This document shows positions 59,292 through 64,000 of a stretch of 64,000 nt of DNA, piece by piece. The stretch is taken from positions 41,818-105,817 of the forward strand of contig NZ_JAUTWS010000022.1 of assembly GCF_030657435.1 (NCBI RefSeq), in the 5' to 3' direction. The notes beneath the pieces are model-generated. The model saw only the letters and a list, made by a program, of their open reading frames with translations, was not told the DNA's origin and made no database searches. Position numbers and translations under genes: made by a program. The first letter of the stretch is position 1. The number at the start of each line of letters is the position of its first letter. This DNA comes from Paracraurococcus lichenis. Its GTDB lineage: Bacteria > Pseudomonadota > Alphaproteobacteria > Acetobacterales > Acetobacteraceae.

Positions 59292-61295
59292 TCAGAAGTC
59301 GACGCGGAGCGAGCCATAGACCGAGCGCCGGGCCTCGAGACCGATGGACTGCCTTTGCTTCTCGCTCAGCAGGTTCGAGCCTTCGAGCGCCAGGGTGAAG
59401 CGTTCGGCGAAGCGATAGGCGATCCGGGCCCCGGCCGAGGCGTAGTCGTCCACGGTGACATAGGTGAACTTCTGACTCACCGCACGCCAGCCGCCCGCGG
59501 TGCTGGCGTAGCGGAGGAAGAGGTCGGCCTGGAACGGTCCCTGGCCCCAGCCGAGCCGGCTGGAGACGAGGTGGCGCGGCGAGGCGTGCTTCGGATCGAA
59601 GGTGACGGTCGGATCGAGGTCGCCCGCGACCGCGGCCAGCCGGTACTCCACGCCCCAGTCGAAGCCATGGACGAGCTTGCCCTTGCCGGAGAGCTCGAGG
59701 CCGGAAACAGTGAGGGTCGGGATCGTCCGCGCCTCGAAGGACAGCCCCCTGATCCCCGGATTCCGCGCGGGCCGGAGCGCGAAGAGCGTGCTGCTCATGT
59801 CGCGGTTGACCTGGTGGAAGGCGGTCACGCCGAAGCTGGCATCGAGCGCCGCGACCCGCCGCCGGTAGCCGATCTCGTAGTTGTCGACCACGGTCGGCTT
59901 GAGGTTCGGATTGCCGACATAGGAGAACTGCGGATAGACCATCTGCAGGCCGAGATCGACCAGGCTCGGCATGCCGATGCCGCGCGAGGCCGTGAGCCGG
60001 ACGGAATCGTCCGGGGTCGGGCGCCAGACCAGGCCGGCATTGTAGCCGAAGGTGCCGAAGGCGCGGTCGTAGAGCGCGTTCCGGTTGGGTGTGACGGGGC
60101 TGTTGTAGCCCTCGCCTTCCAGCCAGACCTGATCCCGGCGGCCCGCGAGCGTCAGGTCCAGGGTGTCGGTGATTGCCCAGTCCCACATGGCGCCGAATGC
60201 GGCGACCTTGTAGCCGACAATGCTGCCATGCCCCGTATCCAGCGCGTTGTGGCGGAATTCGAAGGAGGGCCGCAGCGTGTGGCTGGCGCCGAGCTTCACC
60301 GTGTCGCTGAGCTGCAGCACGGTGACCGCCTGGTTGATGGCGACGGACAGGCTGCGCGCCGTCATGTCGAGGCCATTGTGGTAGGCGGAGGCCTCGACCA
60401 GGCCGATCCCCGTCTCGGCCGCGACGCGGCCGCGGATGCTGAAGGCGCGCGTGTCGAAGCGGGTCAGCATGCCGGTCAGCGCGAGATCGGGTGCCAGCGA
60501 GCGGGCATAGCTGCCGTCCAGCGAGACCTGCACGCCCTCGGCCACCTTGGCGACGGTATTGGCGGCGAACTGGTAGCGCTCCGGCTCGCTCCGCAGGTCG
60601 CGGCCGCTCTCGCCGGGCAGGAAGCCGCTGAGCCAGGGTGTGCTATCGCGCGCCCCGGCGGAGAGCCTGACGCCGCCGCCATCGCCGAGCGGCGCCGTCG
60701 CCACGCCGGAGAACTCCTTGTAGCCATGCGTGCCGAGCCGGACGGTCGCGTTGTTCACGCGGTCATAGGCCGGGTTGAGGGTGACGATGTTGATCACGCC
60801 GGCGACCGCGTTGAAGCCGAAGAGGGCCGTGTTCGGGCCGCGCACCACCTCGATCTGCCGGATCTCGCCGAGCTGCACCGGGATCATGTGCCAGTCGGTG
60901 CGGCCGTAGTCGTCGAAATAGACCTGCCGCCCGTCGACCAGCACCAGCAGGCGCGAATTCTGCTGCGTGGTCAGGCCGCGCACGCCGACGGAGAAGTCGT
61001 GCTCGTTGTACTGCTGCACATCGAGCGAGGTGTAGCGGGCGAGCACGGTCGGGATGTCGTGGGCGCCGGACCTGCGGATCTGCTCGGCGGTGATGATGTC
61101 CATCGCCACCGGCACCTCGGAGGCGCGCTGGGGCTTGCCCGTCGCGCTGGTGGTGACGGGCTCCTCGAACAGCGCCTCGAGCGCGCCGTAGTCGAGGCCC
61201 TGCGCCATCGCGGGCCCGCCGGCGGCTAGGGCGAGGAGGCCGAGCGCGGCCGCGGCGCGGCGCGTCCGATGCGGGGCGGGGACTTGCGCGCGCAT
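59292..61295 (-). CDS. TonB-dependent outer-membrane receptor
   Basis: 667 aa from the ATG at 61295. Signal peptide (to about residue 31, AMAQ), plug domain with VPVAMDIITAEQIRRSGAHD, LLVLVDGRQVYFDDYG and IEVVRGPNTALFGFNAVAGV, then a beta barrel with the C-terminal aromatic end (SLRVDF). The start lies 2 bp after the YfiR-like stop. In several proteobacteria a TonB-type receptor is encoded with a YfiR-like protein and a membrane cyclase, which suggests signalling rather than simple nutrient uptake, though no ligand is known. Confidence 0.93.
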   Translation of the reverse strand: MRAQVPAPHRTRRAAAALGLLALAAGGPAMAQGLDYGALEALFEEPVTTSATGKPQRASEVPVAMDIITAEQIRRSGAHDIPTVLARYTSLDVQQYNEHDFSVGVRGLTTQQNSRLLVLVDGRQVYFDDYGRTDWHMIPVQLGEIRQIEVVRGPNTALFGFNAVAGVINIVTLNPAYDRVNNATVRLGTHGYKEFSGVATAPLGDGGGVRLSAGARDSTPWLSGFLPGESGRDLRSEPERYQFAANTVAKVAEGVQVSLDGSYARSLAPDLALTGMLTRFDTRAFSIRGRVAAETGIGLVEASAYHNGLDMTARSLSVAINQAVTVLQLSDTVKLGASHTLRPSFEFRHNALDTGHGSIVGYKVAAFGAMWDWAITDTLDLTLAGRRDQVWLEGEGYNSPVTPNRNALYDRAFGTFGYNAGLVWRPTPDDSVRLTASRGIGMPSLVDLGLQMVYPQFSYVGNPNLKPTVVDNYEIGYRRRVAALDASFGVTAFHQVNRDMSSTLFALRPARNPGIRGLSFEARTIPTLTVSGLELSGKGKLVHGFDWGVEYRLAAVAGDLDPTVTFDPKHASPRHLVSSRLGWGQGPFQADLFLRYASTAGGWRAVSQKFTYVTVDDYASAGARIAYRFAERFTLALEGSNLLSEKQRQSIGLEARRSVYGSLRVDF

Positions 61296-61297
61296 GC

Positions 61298-61819
61298 TCA
61301 GCGCTCCTGGATCATCATGCGGAAGGCGGCGGAGAAGGTGACGCCCGCGGCCTGGGCGGCGGCCCGGCTGACCAGGATCTCCACCCGCGGCTCGCTGCGG
61401 ACCGCCATGACCACGCGGTTGCCGTCGAGCGCGGCGGGCGTGGTGGCGATGAGCGGAATGCCGCGGCCGGCAAGCGCGCCGGCGATCTGCCCGGCCTCGG
61501 GCAGCGCGGCCTCGGTCAGCAGCAGCGCGGCCACCTGCGCCTGCCCGGCGGCCTCGGCCGGCACCAGCCGCGGGTGGAGCGTCAGGGCGCCGGCGCGCAG
61601 GCCATCGCCGCAGAGGGCGGCCACCCGCTCGGCCTCGGCCTTCGCGGCCGGCGAGGCGGCGGGATAGACGATGCCGAGTTCGCCCGTGCCCTTGGGCGCG
61701 CGGTCGAGGAAGCCCAGGGCCCGGGCGAGGACCTGCAGGTCGCGGGCCGTGGTCTCGGCCGTGGCGGGCGGGGCGCCGAGGCAGAGCGCGATGAGCCCGC
61801 ACAGGGCGGCAATGCCCAT
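61298..61819 (-). CDS. YfiR-like periplasmic protein (DUF4154-type)
   Basis: 173 aa from the ATG at 61819; an ATG at 61861 would lie inside the TTTTCGCAT motif. The signal peptide (GIAALCGLIALCLGAPPATA) is followed by TARDLQVLARALGFLD, GELGIVYPAASPAAKAEAE, LLLTEAALPEAGQIAG and the C-terminal RSEPRVEILVSRAAAQAAGV plus TFSAAFRMMI. The last part fits the end of the YfiR family. YfiR represses the cyclase YfiN in the periplasm. The match is distant, so the call rests partly on the TonB receptor and GGDEF neighbours. Confidence 0.65.
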   Translation of the reverse strand: MGIAALCGLIALCLGAPPATAETTARDLQVLARALGFLDRAPKGTGELGIVYPAASPAAKAEAERVAALCGDGLRAGALTLHPRLVPAEAAGQAQVAALLLTEAALPEAGQIAGALAGRGIPLIATTPAALDGNRVVMAVRSEPRVEILVSRAAAQAAGVTFSAAFRMMIQER

Positions 61820-62103
61820 CGGGGATCCGGTCCCACGGTCTCTGGGGGTGCGGGCAGCCATTTTTCGCATACCATGGGCTGGAGGGCGGAAGGCGAACGG
61901 GACGGAGACCTTCCCCCACCCGCACCGTTATTTTCGCATAGCACGAATGGTAGAACTTTCCCAGCGCAGTCCGCCGCAGACGATGCCTCGCGGCCTGCTC
62001 CCGCTCTTGGAGGCACCGCAGCCGCCGGCCCGGGGGTGAGGCGGGCAGCATCCTCGCATAGAACAACGGCAGCAACGCCGCGCTGTTTTCGCCGAGGTGT
62101 CCC
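61820..62103. promoter_or_regulatory. Divergent control region of the c-di-GMP module with TTTTCGCATA motifs
   Basis: 284 bp. The motif appears as ATTTTTCGCATACC (about 61860-61872), TTATTTTCGCATAGC (61928-61942) and ATCCTCGCATAG (62050-62061). Each lies 40-120 bp upstream of one of the two divergent genes. The same motif recurs in the che control region. Confidence 0.5.
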
Positions 62104-63984
62104 GTGTCGTTCCCCGCTCTCGCCCTGCCGCGCCTCCTGCCTCAGGCCTGGGCCCTCCTGTCGCAGCGCATGACGGTCAAGACGCCCGCCGCCGACGTGG
62201 CCAAGGTCGTCACCCTGCTCGCCGGCCTGGCCGCGCTGGTCATCGCCCTCACCCTGCCGGCCGCCTACCTCTTCGCCGCCCATGGCCGCCTGCAGGGCGC
62301 GCTCGAGACCAGCGCGACGCTGCATGCCGCCGAGGTGGTCGAACTGGCGCGGCAGAACCCCGCCTTCTGGGAGTTCGACGGGCTGCGCATCGCAACCCCC
62401 GCCGAGGCAGCCTCGGGCCGCGCCGCCGAGCGGCGGCGCGTCTTCGACGCCCATGGCCGCCTCGTCCTCGAGGCGGCGGAGGAGGCCGAACTCGCCTGGC
62501 CGGTCCTGACCTGGCGCGCCCCGATCCACGACGCCGGCACGCTGCTCGGCGAGACCGAGGCCGCCCGCTCGGTGCGGGCCGAACTCGGCATCGCGCTCGC
62601 CCTCGCCCTGGCCTCGGCCCTGCTCGGCGGCGCCATCTTCGTGGTGCTGCGGGTCGTCCCGCTGCGGCTGCTGCAGCGCGCCCTCGACCGCGCCGCCTAC
62701 CTCGCCGCCCACGACCTGCTGACCGGCCTGCCCAACCGCGGCATCTTCGGCGACCGGCTGCGCCAGGCCCTGGCCCTGTCGCGCCGCAACGGCCAGCCGC
62801 TGGCGGTCTTCTGCCTCGACCTCGACCGCTTCAAGGAGGTCAACGACACCCTCGGCCATGCGGCCGGCGACAAGCTGCTGCGCGAGGTCTCGCGCCGCCT
62901 CACCGCCTGCCTGCGCGACAGCGACACCCTCGCCCGCCTCGGCGGCGACGAGTTCGCCGTCATCCAGCCGCGGGTCGCCCAGGCGCAGGATGCGGAGGTG
63001 CTGGCGCGGCGGCTGATCGCGGCCATCGAGCCGCCTGTCGACCTGGATGGCCAGCAGGTTACCGTCGGCGTCAGCATCGGCATCGCCCTGTCGCAGCCGG
63101 ACCAGGCGGACGAGCCGCAGCAACTGCTCAAGAACGCCGATCTCGCCCTCTACCAGGTCAAGGAGAAGGGCCGCGGCGACTTCTGCTTCTTCGCCACCGA
63201 GATGAACCAGCGCCTGCTGGAGCGCCGCGCCCTCGAGGCGGATCTCCGCCGCGCCCTCGGCGAAGGCGAGTTCCGCCTGCACTACCAGCCGCAGATCGAC
63301 CTGCCCACGGGGCGGGTGATCGGTGCCGAGGCGCTGCTGCGCTGGACCTGCCCCGGGCGGGGCAACGTGCCGCCCGACGCCTTCATCCCGCTCGCCGAGG
63401 AGACCGGGCTGATCGCCCAGATCGGCGCCTGGACGCTGCAGGAGGCCTGCCGGCAGGCCGTGACCTGGCCCGAGGAACTCGGCGTGGCGGTGAACGTCTC
63501 GGCCGTGCAGTTCCGCCTGCCCGGGCTCTACGAGGCCGTCGCGGCGGCGCTGGCCACCACCGGGCTGCGGCCGTCGCGGCTCGAGCTCGAGATCACCGAG
63601 GGCGTGCTGCTGCGCGACACCGACGAGACGCTGGCCATGCTCGACCGGGTGCGCCGGCTCGGCGTCAAGATCGCCATGGACGACTTCGGCACCGGCTATT
63701 CCAGCCTCGGCTACCTGCAGAAGTTCTCCTTCGACAAGATCAAGATCGACCGCGGCTTCATCCGCAGCCTCGGCCAGAACGTCAACTCCGAGGCGATCGT
63801 GCGCGCCGTCGTCGGCATCACCCGCAGCCTCGGCGTGCGCGCCAATGCCGAGGGCGTCGAGACCGACGATCAGGCCCGCCTGCTGCTCGCCGAGGGCTGC
63901 GGCGAGGTCCAGGGCTACCTCTTCGGCAAGCCCATGCCGGCCGAGGATTTCCGCATCTTCTTCAGCCGGCAGATCGCGGCATAG
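62104..63984 (+). CDS. Membrane c-di-GMP enzyme with GGDEF and EAL domains (YfiN-like sensor)
   Basis: 626 aa. TM1 (VVTLLAGLAALVIALTLPAAYLF region), a periplasmic part of about 90 residues, TM2 (near ALALALASALLGGAIFVVL), then GGDEF and EAL. GGDEF is intact (Gly280-Phe284 in LARLGGDEFAVI) and the RxxD inhibitory site (RDSD) sits 5 residues upstream. EAL is intact (Glu409 in GAEALLRW), with NVSAVQF, EITEG, DDFGTGYSS and NAEGVE. It can therefore in principle both make and degrade c-di-GMP. It is divergent from the YfiR/TonB pair and likely controlled by it. Confidence 0.9.
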   Translation: MSFPALALPRLLPQAWALLSQRMTVKTPAADVAKVVTLLAGLAALVIALTLPAAYLFAAHGRLQGALETSATLHAAEVVELARQNPAFWEFDGLRIATPAEAASGRAAERRRVFDAHGRLVLEAAEEAELAWPVLTWRAPIHDAGTLLGETEAARSVRAELGIALALALASALLGGAIFVVLRVVPLRLLQRALDRAAYLAAHDLLTGLPNRGIFGDRLRQALALSRRNGQPLAVFCLDLDRFKEVNDTLGHAAGDKLLREVSRRLTACLRDSDTLARLGGDEFAVIQPRVAQAQDAEVLARRLIAAIEPPVDLDGQQVTVGVSIGIALSQPDQADEPQQLLKNADLALYQVKEKGRGDFCFFATEMNQRLLERRALEADLRRALGEGEFRLHYQPQIDLPTGRVIGAEALLRWTCPGRGNVPPDAFIPLAEETGLIAQIGAWTLQEACRQAVTWPEELGVAVNVSAVQFRLPGLYEAVAAALATTGLRPSRLELEITEGVLLRDTDETLAMLDRVRRLGVKIAMDDFGTGYSSLGYLQKFSFDKIKIDRGFIRSLGQNVNSEAIVRAVVGITRSLGVRANAEGVETDDQARLLLAEGCGEVQGYLFGKPMPAEDFRIFFSRQIAA

Positions 63985-64000
63985 CCCATCGCCCAGCCAG

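Noticed and set aside
1..64000. CRISPR arrays, tRNA, rRNA, prophage or plasmid origins
   Set aside because: I saw no regularly spaced repeats, tRNA-like cloverleaf or rRNA segments, and no phage structural or replication genes.

Overview
The window is GC-rich (about 70 percent by eye) and densely coded. Its families (Tat-exported molybdoenzyme, IclR, DUF2783, Liv-type ABC transporter, an alphaproteobacterial-style che operon with cheD) fit an alphaproteobacterium, most like the Acetobacteraceae (Roseomonas-type). That assignment is inference from composition and gene content; no rRNA or tRNA gene was seen.

Layout: 1-989 is the cut-off end of a polysaccharide pyruvyl transferase. 1423-3175 encodes a cytochrome c and a sulfite-dehydrogenase-type molybdoenzyme. 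3439-8047 is an IclR-controlled metabolic locus (PhyH-type dioxygenase, MFS permease, acetamidase/formamidase). 8158-9758 is a transfer scar: an IS701 remnant, an AT-richer methyltransferase and spacer. 9759-15009 carries a flavin monooxygenase with its DUF2783 partner, a secreted tandem-domain protein and an orphan molybdenum hydroxylase subunit. 15140-24938 is export and oxidation: an RND pump with adaptor, two MFS exporters, a D-lactate-dehydrogenase-like flavoprotein and an amidinotransferase-fold enzyme. 25019-31183 is a second scarred region with IS5, IS630 and IS66 remnants around a two-domain HAD protein and a chemoreceptor.

31309-41858 is a ten-gene minus-strand chemotaxis operon (STAS, cheY, cheA, cheW, mcp, cheW, mcp, cheR, cheB, cheD). 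Its two receptors share a nearly identical 938-bp 3' segment and end in a possible CheR-docking pentapeptide. Divergent from it is a soluble protein (42249-43973) with two receptor-like hairpin segments and a CheZ-like D-x3-Q motif. A Ser/Thr kinase and a MORN-repeat protein follow.

47922-56811 looks like an aromatic or N-heterocycle uptake and ring-cleavage locus (VOC protein, Liv transporter, intradiol dioxygenase, flavin monooxygenase, YghU-type GST). 56898-58963 holds hemW, a MAPEG protein and a rhodanese. The window closes with a YfiR-like periplasmic protein, a TonB-dependent receptor and a divergent GGDEF-EAL protein, read here as a variant YfiBNR-type c-di-GMP module.

The most unusual non-coding signals are: a 95-nt two-hairpin repeat in three copies, two of them starting at a stop codon, with paired changes in one stem; a TTTTCGCA-type motif clustered in the promoter regions of both the che operon and the c-di-GMP module; terminators with a displaced T-tract; and a hairpin that buries the livM start codon.
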